From the NCBI GenBank assembly GCA_937934115.1, contig CALHAH010000031.1:1-46593 (forward strand): 46,593 bases of DNA, written 5' to 3'. Shown here in pieces: positions 7,785 through 16,171 of the stretch (position 1 is its first letter; each line of letters opens with the position of its first letter). Made by a program: the position numbers and the translations under genes. The DNA is from an uncultured Thermoanaerobaculum sp. Lineage in GTDB: Bacteria > Acidobacteriota > Thermoanaerobaculia > Thermoanaerobaculales > Thermoanaerobaculaceae. The notes under the pieces were generated by a model. The model saw only the letters and a program-made list of their open reading frames with translations. It had not been told where the DNA came from and made no database searches.

Positions 7785-8708
7785 GTGCAGTTCAAAATGG
7801 CCGGTTCTCCCCGTTGGCTTCAAGCCTTTTATCGTGGGTACTTTGCCTTTTGGATCCCAGCCCTGGCTTGGGCCGCCACGTGGTGGCCGCTGTCACTCAT
7901 GTACTGGATGGCGCGGTGGCTGGTGATTGCTCCTTTTGTCTTGGTGCGGCCCAAGTACATGCGAGCCGTGCGTGGCAATTTAAGCCGCATCCTCGGCCTC
8001 CCACCCCGGCACCGCCAGGTGCGGCGTACGGCTTGGCACATGATGTGGGAGCACGCCTACCACTGGATTGACTTTTTTCGGTTTGCACAACTACCAGCGG
8101 AAAAGGTAGCACAAAAGATCGCTTCTTTAGAAGGCTGGGACAACTTTCAGCAAGCTCGCCAAAGCGGCCGGGGGACACTGTTGCTTACCGCGCACATGGG
8201 CAATCCGGAGGTGGGGGCTATCGCTTTGGGCAAGCACGTAGAGCCGGTGCACTTGCTTTACTGGCGGGATCGCTTTGCCAAAGCTGAGGAGTTCCGCAGC
8301 CGCATGCGGCTTTTTGGCAACGTCCGTGGCATTCCGGTGGATGCGTCGCCGCTCTCGGTGGTACCTGCTTTAAGGGTTCTGCGCTCCGGCGGGATCTTAG
8401 CGTGCCACGGTGACCGGGACTTTAACGACCAGGGGTGGCCCGTGGTGTTTTTTGGCAAAGAGACCAAGTTCCCACCAGGACCCTTTTTTTTGGCTGCCCG
8501 CGGGCGGGCCTTGGTAATCCCCACGTTTTTCCTCCTCGATCCGGATCGCCGCTTCCGCGTGATTTACGAAGAACCCTTTGAGGTGCCTGAGGACACCTCC
8601 CAAGCGTCGCTGCGCCCTTACCTGGAACGGTGGGTTGCGATTTTAGAGCGTTACGTGCGCACCTACCCCCAACAGTGGTACTGCTTTTACCCGTTTTGGG
8701 GGACCTAG
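7785..8708 (+). CDS. Lysophospholipid/lipid A acyltransferase (LpxL/HtrB-like)
   Basis: 307 codons. The protein has an N-terminal hydrophobic anchor (about 20-55) and the acyltransferase catalytic motif HMGNPE (H-x4-E) near residue 137, with CHGDRDF and a PPGPFFLAARGRA segment further on, as in LpxL/HtrB/WaaM proteins. These inner-membrane enzymes add a secondary acyl chain to lipid A or to related lipids, which points to an outer membrane. I take GTG 7785, supported by AGGATAG upstream; ATG 7797 is an alternative. It follows thiN closely and is probably co-transcribed with it. The acceptor lipid is uncertain. Confidence 0.82.
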   Translation: MQFKMAGSPRWLQAFYRGYFAFWIPALAWAATWWPLSLMYWMARWLVIAPFVLVRPKYMRAVRGNLSRILGLPPRHRQVRRTAWHMMWEHAYHWIDFFRFAQLPAEKVAQKIASLEGWDNFQQARQSGRGTLLLTAHMGNPEVGAIALGKHVEPVHLLYWRDRFAKAEEFRSRMRLFGNVRGIPVDASPLSVVPALRVLRSGGILACHGDRDFNDQGWPVVFFGKETKFPPGPFFLAARGRALVIPTFFLLDPDRRFRVIYEEPFEVPEDTSQASLRPYLERWVAILERYVRTYPQQWYCFYPFWGT

Positions 8709-8713
8709 TAACC

Positions 8714-8734
8714 GCGCAGCAGCACCTGCTGCGC
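8714..8734 (+). terminator. Perfect 9-bp hairpin after the acyltransferase, no U tract
   Basis: GCGCAGCAG, loop CAC, CTGCTGCGC, beginning 6 nt past the stop codon. The stem is perfect and GC-rich, but the downstream sequence is not T-rich, so it is at best a weak or factor-assisted terminator, or an mRNA 3'-end stabiliser. Confidence 0.35.
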
Positions 8735-8930
8735 CAGGCCAAAAAAGAACGAGAAAAACTCCGGCCTGCGCCTTGCCACGGGCTTACCGCCGCAAGTGGG
8801 TAACCTCCGCTTACGAGCGCCTTGCTCCGCGGCCGAGGCCGCAGGGGTCAGGGTTCCAGTTTTCCCAAAGCCATCCTGGCGTGTGCCAGGCGACAAACGC
8901 ACGTGCCCAGCGCGTGCCCCAAACAAAAAA

Positions 8931-9020
8931 TGTGGGACCCGCCAAAAAAGTGTGGGACCCGCGCTCCGCGCGGGTTGTAGACGAAAGTGTGGATAGCCAC
9001 CGCGGAGCGGCGGCCCCACA
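8931..9020. repeat. Second cluster of the GTGGGGCCGC-type repeat
   Basis: TGTGGGACCCGC occurs at 8931-8942 and 8951-8962, each preceded by a run of A (about 20-nt period). A partial copy lies near 8988, and the opposite-orientation core GCGGCCCCACA is at 9010-9020. The inverted arrangement could fold. The core is the one seen in tandem at 211-284, so both places carry the same short repeat family. Confidence 0.55.
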
Positions 9021-9204
9021 GAAGCAAAGGGGGCTTTGTCGGGGCGAGAGCTGGGGGTTCAAGCGGGCAAAGCACACGGCTAAGCGCAGGGGCTACGCGC
9101 AAGCCCCACGCGTCGGAAGCCCCGACGAGACTCGCCACGCCACGGGGGGATTGGGGGGCGGAAAACGAAACTTGGCGCTTTGGCATTAGCGGACAAGGAA
9201 GGCA

Positions 9205-9281
<77 letters not shown>

Positions 9282-9311
9282 GCCCGTGGGGTTTCGCAGG
9301 CCTGCCGCGGG

Positions 9312-9387
9312 TGGTGGGAGGTGAGGGACTCGAACCCGCGACCCCCTGCGTGTAAGGCAGGTGCTCTAACCACTGAGCTAACCTCCC
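9312..9387 (-). tRNA. tRNA-Val (TAC)
   Basis: 76 nt including an encoded CCA. The acceptor stem is GGGAGGT/ACCTCCC, the anticodon loop CTTACAC gives TAC, and the T arm contains GGTTCGAGTCC. It is the first gene of the tRNA-Val/tRNA-Asp pair, 20-25 nt behind the -10 box of a good promoter. Confidence 0.96.
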
Positions 9388-9406
9388 GCGCAGCCTGCCC
9401 ACCATG

Positions 9407-9435
9407 AATGTACCTGCTTGCGCCACAGCTGTCAA
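9407..9435 (-). promoter_or_regulatory. Sigma-70-type promoter for tRNA-Val/tRNA-Asp
   Basis: On the minus strand a perfect -35 TTGACA (9430-9435) is followed by 17 nt and a -10 TACATT (9407-9412). Transcription would start about 12 nt before tRNA-Val(TAC), as expected for a tRNA operon. Confidence 0.8.
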
Positions 9436-9475
9436 CCCGGCTGCGGGGCGGGGCCACCGCTGCCCTTGGTAAGCG

Positions 9476-10657
9476 TTAGGTCTCCGGCTGCCCGTTGTAA
9501 CCCTCAGGGCCCACCACCCGCGTGCGCGCCGGGTACGAGCCCAAAACCTTGAGGAAAGGACAAAAACCCTCTAGCTCAGAAAGAGCAAGGCTGACCCGAT
9601 CCTCCGCCACGGAACCCATGAAGTCCACGTAAAACATGTACTCCCAAGGGCGGCTGGGTAGAGGCCGGGACTCCAGTTTGGTGAGGTTGAGGCCGTGCTT
9701 CGCCAGAACCGCAAGGCAATGGGCGAGAGCCCCTTCCCGGTGCGGGGTGGTAAAGATGAGCGAGGTCTTAGCCGGTAGGGCAGGGTCCGGAAGCAGCTGG
9801 TTGGCCGCCACCACCACGAATCGTGTCCAGTTTTCCTGCTGATCAGCAATAGCCCGCGCCAGCACCTGCAAACCGTAGGCTTCCCCGGCTTCTGCTGAAG
9901 CCACCGCCGCCACGGCCGGGTCTTGGCGGTGGGCCACCTCCCGCGCCGCCTCGGCCGTGTCCACGAAGGCCTGAACTTGAACATCTGGAAGCGAGGCCAA
10001 AAACCCCCGACACTGGGCCAGGGCTTGGGGGTGGGAGAGAACCACCCGTACACCGGTGAGGTTTGTCCCCGGCAGCCCCAGAAGGCAGTGTTCCACCGGC
10101 AGGACTTCCTCACCCACAATGCTCACCGCTGCCTGACGCAACAAATCGTACGTCTCGTTGATGGAGCCGGCGGTGGTGTTTTCAATGGGGAGTACTGCCC
10201 ACCCAGCTTCGCCAGCTTCCACCGCAGAAACACACGCACCAAACGTGGGCATGCCCACAAAATCCATGTGTCGGCTCTTGCTTCCAAAAAAACGCCGGGC
10301 GGCCAAGTGCGAGTAGGCGTATGGACTGCCCTGAAAGCAGCAGCGGTGGACGTTGTGCCCCCAATCGGGATGCACACCTAGAAGCGCTTGTTCTTGGACC
10401 CTCACCGACATGGCGAGGATGACGCGAAAAAGCTCGCGGCAAAGGCCGGGATCCAAACCTTCCTCCCCGGCCACAGCCTCCACCCGCGCAAGGACAACCC
10501 TTTCCCTCTCGGGGTCACGGAGGCTGGCTGCCGACTCGCGCTTTTCGCGGGCAATTTGCGCTACCAGGTCCAGCCTCTCCCGCAGCACATGCAGCAGTTG
10601 CCGATCGAGCGTATCCACCTTTTCGCGTAGCAAAACGAAGCTTCTTGAACCTTCCAC
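9476..10657 (-). CDS. pheA: Bifunctional chorismate mutase/prephenate dehydratase (P-protein)
   Basis: 393 codons. It converts chorismate to prephenate and then phenylpyruvate on the way to phenylalanine. An AroQ-type mutase domain occupies about residues 8-90 (LREKVDTLDRQLL, QIAREKRE). The prephenate dehydratase domain runs from about 105 to 290 (QGSPYAYSHLAARRFF, PIENTTAGSINETYDLL, and NWTRFVVV with the essential Thr-Arg-Phe). A regulatory ACT domain follows (TSLIFTTPHREGALA, LTKLESRP), so feedback by phenylalanine is likely. I place the start at GTG 10657, 5 nt behind GGAGG; the longer open frame would run back through the antisense of tRNA-Gln and is not credible. A promoter is not obvious. 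Confidence 0.92.
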   Translation of the reverse strand: MEGSRSFVLLREKVDTLDRQLLHVLRERLDLVAQIAREKRESAASLRDPERERVVLARVEAVAGEEGLDPGLCRELFRVILAMSVRVQEQALLGVHPDWGHNVHRCCFQGSPYAYSHLAARRFFGSKSRHMDFVGMPTFGACVSAVEAGEAGWAVLPIENTTAGSINETYDLLRQAAVSIVGEEVLPVEHCLLGLPGTNLTGVRVVLSHPQALAQCRGFLASLPDVQVQAFVDTAEAAREVAHRQDPAVAAVASAEAGEAYGLQVLARAIADQQENWTRFVVVAANQLLPDPALPAKTSLIFTTPHREGALAHCLAVLAKHGLNLTKLESRPLPSRPWEYMFYVDFMGSVAEDRVSLALSELEGFCPFLKVLGSYPARTRVVGPEGYNGQPET

Positions 10658-10668
10658 GGTGGCCTCCG

Positions 10669-10696
10669 TTGACTCTCCCTTTCCAATGGCTAGAAT
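10669..10696 (+). promoter_or_regulatory. Sigma-70-type promoter for tRNA-Gln
   Basis: -35 TTGACT (10669-10674), a 16-nt spacer and -10 TAGAAT (10691-10696). The start point would be about 6 nt before the mature tRNA. The promoter lies in the leader of the oppositely oriented pheA gene. Confidence 0.75.
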
Positions 10697-10708
10697 ACCC
10701 TCGCCTGC

Positions 10709-10782
10709 TGGGGAGTCGTCCAACGGCAGGACACGTGGCTCTGGACCACGGTATCGGGGTTCGAATCCCTGCTCCCCAGCCA
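10709..10782 (+). tRNA. tRNA-Gln (CTG)
   Basis: 74 nt including an encoded CCA. The acceptor stem TGGGGAG/CTCCCCA with an unpaired-type U1-A72 end and discriminator G is typical of glutamine tRNAs. The anticodon loop CTCTGGA gives CTG and the T arm contains GGTTCGAATCC. It ends 2 nt from the convergent glmM stop and is antisense to the leader between glmM and pheA. Confidence 0.95.
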
Positions 10783-10784
10783 CG

Positions 10785-12113
10785 CTACCCTAAAACTCGC
10801 TGGGCCAAGGCCGCGAGATGTTGCGCCAAGCTTTGCGCCGTGCTCTCCTCCGAAGCTTCCACCATGATGCGCAAGAGCTTCTCGGTTCCCGAGTAGCGCA
10901 CCACCACCCGCCCTGCCTCTCCCAGTCGCGATTCCGCTTCTTTTAAGGCCCCAAAAAGCTCCGGGACTTGCTCTAAAGGCCGCTTCTCCTTCACCGGCAC
11001 GCCCAAAAGCACCTGTGGGAAAGGAATGAGGTCAGCGCGCTCTTCCAGGGTTTTCCCCTCACGAACCCCCGCTGCCAGGATGTGCGCGGCGGTGAGCAAC
11101 CCGTCGCCGGTTACCGAGTGGTGGGCACAGATCACATGCCCCGATTGTTCTCCTCCTAGCGCCGCGTTTTCTCGGCGCATCGCCTCCCACACTTCCCGGT
11201 CGCCCACCGCACAGCGCACCAACCTCATGCCCTCTCGCCGTAAGGCCGCATCCAAGGCCACGTTGGACATGACCGTGGCCACCACCACCCCCCCCGGCAG
11301 CAAACCCTCCCGGGCCAAGGCGCGAGCCCAAAGGAGCAAAAGATCGTCGCCGTTGAGCACGCGGCCCGTGGAGGTCACTAAAACCACGCGGTCCCCATCC
11401 CCGTCAAAGGCCACCCCAGCATCGGCTCCTCTCTCTCTCACCGCCGCCGCCAGTTCCTGAGGGTGCAAGGCACCGCACTGCAGGTTAATGTTGTTGCCGT
11501 TGGGCCAGGCGTGGATAAGCTCTACGCTGGCGCCTAACGCTTGGAAAAACGGGGCCGCCACGTGACTGGCGGCGCCGTTGGCCGCATCTACCACCATCGT
11601 GAGGTTCGCTAGGGCTCGCGGTGGCAGGGTTTCCACAAGGAAACGGAGATACGCCTGGTGAAAGCTGGGGTCCTCCGCGGGTAGTGCTGGGGACGCCGTG
11701 ACCCCTTGCGTAAAAAGCCGCTTTTCCAGCCACTCCTCGTCGGCTTGGGCAAGCTTTTCTCCAGTAGGAGCCAAAACTTTGATGCCGTTGTCACAGGCGG
11801 GGTTGTGGGAAGCGGAAACCACCACCCCAGCGCCAAACCCGCCTACCAAGCGCAGCAGGTGCGACACCGCCGGCGTCGGCAAAATACCCGCCCAGGCCAC
11901 CTCGCCACCGGCATGCAAAAAGGCCCCGGCAAACCAGGAGGCCAAAAGGGGCGTAGAGGCACGGGTGTCCCCTGCCAACAGGACCCGCAATGGCAAGCCT
12001 CGGCCGGCAAGAAGCTTTAAGAGCGATGTGGCGAGCCCCATCACGGTTTTTTGGTCGAGGGGGTGGTGCCCGGGTGTGCCCCGCACGCCGTCGGTCCCGA
12101 AGAGCCGCTTCAT
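10785..12113 (-). CDS. glmM: Phosphoglucosamine mutase
   Basis: 442 codons. It interconverts glucosamine 6-phosphate and glucosamine 1-phosphate, the branch to UDP-GlcNAc for peptidoglycan and lipid A. It starts MKRLFGTDGVRG. The phosphoserine motif VVVSASHNP has the catalytic Ser at position 102, the position usual in this family. The magnesium loop FDGDGDRV, the sugar-binding GGEQSGH and the phosphate-binding RYSGTEKLLRIM are all intact. The ATG overlaps the cdaR stop as ATGA. The folP-cdaA-cdaR-glmM order is a widely conserved cluster in which c-di-AMP synthesis is tied to cell-wall precursor supply. Confidence 0.96.
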   Translation of the reverse strand: MKRLFGTDGVRGTPGHHPLDQKTVMGLATSLLKLLAGRGLPLRVLLAGDTRASTPLLASWFAGAFLHAGGEVAWAGILPTPAVSHLLRLVGGFGAGVVVSASHNPACDNGIKVLAPTGEKLAQADEEWLEKRLFTQGVTASPALPAEDPSFHQAYLRFLVETLPPRALANLTMVVDAANGAASHVAAPFFQALGASVELIHAWPNGNNINLQCGALHPQELAAAVRERGADAGVAFDGDGDRVVLVTSTGRVLNGDDLLLLWARALAREGLLPGGVVVATVMSNVALDAALRREGMRLVRCAVGDREVWEAMRRENAALGGEQSGHVICAHHSVTGDGLLTAAHILAAGVREGKTLEERADLIPFPQVLLGVPVKEKRPLEQVPELFGALKEAESRLGEAGRVVVRYSGTEKLLRIMVEASEESTAQSLAQHLAALAQRVLG

Positions 12114-12781
12114 GAAATCCCCTTGCTGCTTGCTTCTTCCGCTTTCGCAAACCCCACCCGCACGCGGACCGCCAGAGGTTCCACCACTCTCAAAAGAGGG
12201 CTCGGGGAGCGAACACCCACGGTGACCTCAAACCCCATCCGCGCCCCCTCTACCACCACGGGATCGGTGCTTACAGAGGGCAGTACGCTCACCTGCTGCT
12301 CCGGCCCTTGGACCAGCACCAGCCGAGGCTCGGCGCTCACCGCCGCCACGCGGAACCCTTCCGCTGGGCTTCCGGCTGTCACCACCCGCACCGGCACTTG
12401 CCGGGAGACCAGCTTCTCCAACCGCAGCGCCACTTCCGGCGGGGAAATACCCACCACCCCCACGTCCAAGGGGAGGTTGACCAAGCGGCTGCCCACCGGA
12501 TAGGAAGCCTCGCCCTCGCGAGCTTGGGTTAAGTCCACCACCGCCCCCAGCTTATCCACCGTTTGTAGCCGCTCCAAGGGACCCCGCAGGCGAACCGCTA
12601 CGGTCCTAGGCACGTCCGATGTCACCACCAAGTGCGGGGGGACGTTGACCAAGGTGAGGGAAGCTTCCACTTCCCGCTCCGCCACCGGCATGCGACGCTC
12701 CAGGGCCCGGGCGTACCACAGCCCCACGCTCAAGGCCAAAGCCAAAAGCGCGAGGCCGGGGTGACGGGGCCAAAGCCTCAC
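12110..12781 (-). CDS. cdaR: YbbR-domain protein CdaR, regulator of diadenylate cyclase
   Basis: 223 codons. One N-terminal membrane helix (about 8-24) is followed by an extracytoplasmic region with two YbbR-like repeats, recognisable by segments such as VNVPPHLVVTSDVP, PPEVALRLEKLVSRQVPV and a later VEPLAVRVRVGF. Known CdaR proteins have up to four repeats and modulate CdaA from the outer face of the membrane; this one is short. It overlaps cdaA upstream (4 nt) and glmM downstream (4 nt), so the three should be made in fixed proportion. Sequence conservation in this family is low; context carries much of the call. Confidence 0.85.
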   Translation of the reverse strand: MRLWPRHPGLALLALALSVGLWYARALERRMPVAEREVEASLTLVNVPPHLVVTSDVPRTVAVRLRGPLERLQTVDKLGAVVDLTQAREGEASYPVGSRLVNLPLDVGVVGISPPEVALRLEKLVSRQVPVRVVTAGSPAEGFRVAAVSAEPRLVLVQGPEQQVSVLPSVSTDPVVVEGARMGFEVTVGVRSPSPLLRVVEPLAVRVRVGFAKAEEASSKGIS

Positions 12782-13572
12782 TGTTTCCCCTCCCGCTGCC
12801 CTAGGTAAAGCAGCTTCACCAACAGATCCCGCAGCTCCCTTTCTTCCAGGTCGCGGTGGAGCGTGCCCCCCACCGCCACGCTTACCTCACCCCGCTCTTC
12901 GGAAACCACCACCGCCACCGCATCGGTTTCCTCAGAAATCCCTAAAGCGGCACGGTGGCGTGAGCCCAACTCGGAGGACACGTTGGGTTGGATGGTAAGT
13001 GGCAAAAAACAGCCCGCCGCTTGGATTCTCCCGCCCTGGATGATCACGGCACCATCGTGCAAAGGGGTGCCAGGGGTAAAGAGGTTCACCAAGAGGTCAT
13101 AGGTGCATAGGGCTTCCAAGGGGATGCCGGTTTCCGCGAAGCTACGCAGCCCCTCTGTCCGTTCGATAACAATGAGCGCCCCGTAGCGCCTCGCCCGCAG
13201 CGTACGGCAGGCCAACACCACATCGTTCACCAGCACCTGGCGCGTGGGGGCCGAGGAAAACAGCCGGATGAGCGGAGCTTGGCCCACCGCTGCCAAAATC
13301 CGTCGGATGTCCTGCTGGAACAAAACGATCACCACCAAGGGCAAGTAAAAGAGCACCTGCCCCAAAATTGCCGCCAGCGTAATGAGGTCCGCCGCTTGTG
13401 CCGCCACAAACCCAGCCACCAAAATGAGGATGCCCCACAGCATGGCCAGCGCTCGCCGCCCGCGCAGAGCCCGCAAAAGGAAGTAAAAGAGCATGGCCAC
13501 GAGGATGATGTCGGCCATGTCCTTCACACCCACGTCCACCGGTAAGTGCAAGAACTTGGCCCAGCCCCTCAT
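12778..13572 (-). CDS. cdaA: Diadenylate cyclase CdaA
   Basis: 264 codons. It makes cyclic di-AMP from two ATP at the inner membrane. There are three hydrophobic segments within residues 20-90, then a DAC domain with both catalytic motifs: LHDGAVII (DGA at 173-175) and GSRHRAALG (RHR at 205-207). ATG 13572 is chosen because it overlaps the folP stop as ATGA and has GTGAGG upstream; a TTG 18 nt further up is unlikely. Since c-di-AMP usually controls potassium and osmotic balance, and CdaA interacts with CdaR and GlmM in other bacteria, this cluster probably links turgor to wall synthesis. Confidence 0.95.
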   Translation of the reverse strand: MRGWAKFLHLPVDVGVKDMADIILVAMLFYFLLRALRGRRALAMLWGILILVAGFVAAQAADLITLAAILGQVLFYLPLVVIVLFQQDIRRILAAVGQAPLIRLFSSAPTRQVLVNDVVLACRTLRARRYGALIVIERTEGLRSFAETGIPLEALCTYDLLVNLFTPGTPLHDGAVIIQGGRIQAAGCFLPLTIQPNVSSELGSRHRAALGISEETDAVAVVVSEERGEVSVAVGGTLHRDLEERELRDLLVKLLYLGQREGKQ

Positions 13573-14399
13573 GGCGTCCTCACCGCGCAAGCCACCTGCA
13601 AGAACTGCTTGGTGGCCGCCACATCGTGCACCCGTACCACCACCTCAGGGCAAAGAAGGGTTGGCAAGAGCGCCGCAAGACTACCGGGCAGACGCTCATC
13701 CACCGCGGCACCGGTGAGGTGGCCAATGAAGGATTTACGCGACACCCCCAAAACCAGGGGAAAACCCAAGGCCGCAAGATCAGGGAGGGCTCGCAGCAGG
13801 GCAAGGTTACCGTCTACGTTTTTGCCAAAACCAATCCCGGGGTCCAAAAAAACACGCTCCTGGGGGATCCCCGCCGCCAACGCCGCCTCTGCCCTGGCCG
13901 CCAAAAACGCCGCCACCTCTGCCACCACGTGGGTATAGTGGGTATCCTGCTGCATGGTTTGGGGTGTTCCCCGCATATGCATGAGCACAATTCCTGCCCC
14001 GGCTTCGGCCACCAACTGAAGCATCCTGGGATCCCGACCAGCGGTGACGTCGTTGACCATGTGGGCGCCAGCAGCTAAAGCCTGCGCTGCTACGTCGGCT
14101 TTGGAGGTGTCCACCGACAGCAAGGCATGTGGGGCTTTGCGGGCCAGGGCGGCAATCACCGGCACCACCCGCGCGGCTTCCTCGGCCGCTGGTACCGGGG
14201 CCGACCCAGGGCGTGTACTCTCACCTCCCACATCTACGATCACGGCTCCTTCCGCAAGCATTCCCAAACCGCGCTGCACCGCCGCTTCCGGCGCCAAAAA
14301 CAGACCCCCATCGGAAAAAGAGTCGGGGGTCACGTTAAGGATGCCCATAATTGCGGGACTTCCGCCGGCAAACACCCGTCGAGGGTCGAAGATGCGCAC
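13569..14399 (-). CDS. folP: Dihydropteroate synthase
   Basis: 276 codons. It condenses p-aminobenzoate with dihydropterin pyrophosphate in folate synthesis, and in many bacteria is the sulfonamide target. Signatures in order: MGILNVTPDSFSDGG (18-32), VDVGGESTRPGS (55-66), LSVDTSK, HMVNDVTAG, LMHMRGTPQTM, DPGIGFGKN and GVSRKSFIG (phosphate-binding). Length is normal. It is the first gene of the folP-cdaA-cdaR-glmM operon and starts 42 nt after the VWA gene on the same strand. Confidence 0.95.
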   Translation of the reverse strand: MRIFDPRRVFAGGSPAIMGILNVTPDSFSDGGLFLAPEAAVQRGLGMLAEGAVIVDVGGESTRPGSAPVPAAEEAARVVPVIAALARKAPHALLSVDTSKADVAAQALAAGAHMVNDVTAGRDPRMLQLVAEAGAGIVLMHMRGTPQTMQQDTHYTHVVAEVAAFLAARAEAALAAGIPQERVFLDPGIGFGKNVDGNLALLRALPDLAALGFPLVLGVSRKSFIGHLTGAAVDERLPGSLAALLPTLLCPEVVVRVHDVAATKQFLQVACAVRTP

Positions 14400-14441
14400 G
14401 CTCTAACTTTAACGGAAAAACCCGCAAGCGCGCGAGCTCGC

Positions 14442-16139
14442 CTACCGTGCCCGCCCCACCAGCACCTGCTGCCATGCGGTGCCGTGTTCTTTGGCCACGC
14501 CATCAAGGACAGTGGCAGCAACGGTGTAAGCTCCAGGCGGGATGGTGAAAAGCAAGGTGGGGCGGAAAACCCCCTCCTTGACCGCCGCTTCTTGGCCCGC
14601 GGGAACGGACAGCGGGAAGCTCTTCGGCACCACCGTGAGGTTCTCGCCCTTCTCGTTGTACACCGAGAGGTACACGGTGCACGAGGCAGCAAAACCGCCG
14701 CTGGACTGGGGGAGGAAAACCAGGGCGGCAAGGGGAACCGTGACCTGCGCAGCCATGCGGTACTCCTTGCCCTCAAGCCCCCGCTCTTCCACGCTCAAGG
14801 TTACAGGCAAATCACCCTTGGGCTTGGGGAAGGTGAGGGAAGTGGCCAGTTCCTGAGCCAGTTTTTCTTCCTCTGGTACGTCCATGTAACCCAAACGGTG
14901 CCTCACCTTCACACCTGGGCGTTGCACCTTCACCGTGATGCTGTGGAACTGGCCATCGGGCGGGTGTTTGGGCACGTAGCCCAGGGAGTAATAGGTGGCG
15001 GTGTCCTCCAAGACCTTGGTGAGCGGCTTTTCAATCTGGTTGCTCCGAAGGTATAAGCCTCCGGTACCCTGCACTAAGCTAAGTGGTGCCGTTTCGGGGT
15101 CCGAGGTCTCTGGCGGAGCAGTGAAGCTGCCCACGTTTTTCACCATCCCCAGCTGCCGGTTTTCCACGTCGTGCAGGCGCAAGGGGGACTCCAAGCCGCG
15201 GGCGTTGATGACGTACAGCTGAAAACCCGTGGCGTTGGCAGCCCGCACCAGGGCTTGCAGCACCTCTTCCGTATCCCGCTTCAACGACTCCAGGGCGGGG
15301 TCTGATTGGGCTCGATCGGTAAGGCCGGTATCCGTCCACGTTTTGGGGTCGTTGCTCACCAAGTACTGGGCCTCCGGGTGAAACTCCATGGTCCCAGTCA
15401 AAAGCACCACCGCCTTGCGGCCACCCAAGGTGGCGTACGAGCGCATGAGCCCACCCAAAACCCGGGCAGTGACCGCAAAGGACTGCAGGTTGCGGCGCGC
15501 CCGTTCTTGGGAGGCAAAGCGTTGTGTTTGCCCGAGGTCGTAACGGGTACCGCGGGAAGGCTCCTCAGTTTGCAGATACTGGGAGCGAACTGGGTCGTTT
15601 TCCAGGCGGAAGTCCAAGCGATGACGGCTGGCAAAGCTGGGAAGCTTGGCCACCTCGTCCAAAGCGGCGGCCACACGAAAAGCGTCAGAAGTAAAAGGCA
15701 AGAGGTACTGCAGGTCCTGCCCAATGGCGGCCACGGCCCACTCGCTTTCGCCGGCAACAGTCTGCGTGAGAAACTCCTTGGTCTTTTCCAAGGCCCGGGC
15801 TCGGGTAGTTGGGTCCAAAAAGTTGTTGTCCACAACAAGCACCAGTCGCCGGCGAAACCGCTCATCCTGAGGCACAATGCCGCGGGAGAGATCCTCCGGG
15901 GCTAGCTGCGGCTCGGCGTGCACCACCTTGAAGAAGTTGCTCACCTCCACCGGTTTACCATCTTCGAAAAGCAAAAAATCTTGAGGACCCAGGTCGGTCA
16001 CAGGTAGGCCATCAGCGTCGGTGACGACCACCTCCACGTTGACTACCCGAACCTCGGCGGTGGAGGTAAAGGTCTGGGGTTGCTGGGCGCTGGCGCCGGC
16101 AGCAGAGAAGGCAAGTCCAAAAACCAAAATAGCTCGCAT
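14442..16139 (-). CDS. Secreted von Willebrand factor A-domain protein (acidobacterial type)
   Basis: 565 codons with a signal peptide (residues 1-18, AILVFGLAFSAAGASA). The mature N-terminus VRVVNVEVVVTDADG and PVTDLGPQDFLLFEDGKP is the hallmark start of a large family of VWA-related proteins abundant in Acidobacteriota. A VWA-like domain follows (VLVVDNNFLD at about 114, with a degenerate metal-site motif, and AVVLLTGTMEF at about 240). A C-terminal region carries DTATYYSLGYVP, VKVRHRLGYM and beta-rich sequence. The function is unknown; binding or adhesion in the periplasm is inferred. It diverges from the DsbA-like gene with only 32 bp between starts. Confidence 0.8.
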   Translation of the reverse strand: MRAILVFGLAFSAAGASAQQPQTFTSTAEVRVVNVEVVVTDADGLPVTDLGPQDFLLFEDGKPVEVSNFFKVVHAEPQLAPEDLSRGIVPQDERFRRRLVLVVDNNFLDPTTRARALEKTKEFLTQTVAGESEWAVAAIGQDLQYLLPFTSDAFRVAAALDEVAKLPSFASRHRLDFRLENDPVRSQYLQTEEPSRGTRYDLGQTQRFASQERARRNLQSFAVTARVLGGLMRSYATLGGRKAVVLLTGTMEFHPEAQYLVSNDPKTWTDTGLTDRAQSDPALESLKRDTEEVLQALVRAANATGFQLYVINARGLESPLRLHDVENRQLGMVKNVGSFTAPPETSDPETAPLSLVQGTGGLYLRSNQIEKPLTKVLEDTATYYSLGYVPKHPPDGQFHSITVKVQRPGVKVRHRLGYMDVPEEEKLAQELATSLTFPKPKGDLPVTLSVEERGLEGKEYRMAAQVTVPLAALVFLPQSSGGFAASCTVYLSVYNEKGENLTVVPKSFPLSVPAGQEAAVKEGVFRPTLLFTIPPGAYTVAATVLDGVAKEHGTAWQQVLVGRAR

Positions 16140-16171
16140 GGAAAGCTCCCTTTTGTTATTCTACCTCCGCT

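Larger units (their letters stand above)
8709..9204. other. Intergenic region with repeats, no gene
   Basis: About 500 bp between the acyltransferase and tRNA-Asp. It holds a perfect hairpin at 8714-8734, the TGTGGGACCCGC/GCGGCCCCACA repeat copies at 8931-9020, and a 13-nt duplication of the 3' part of tRNA-Asp at 9122-9134. Short open frames are present, but none has motif or start support. Confidence 0.5.

Noticed and set aside
10658-10783. N-terminal extension of pheA up to 10783
   Set aside because: It would translate the antisense of tRNA-Gln; GTG 10657 has a good ribosome site and leaves a complete mutase domain.
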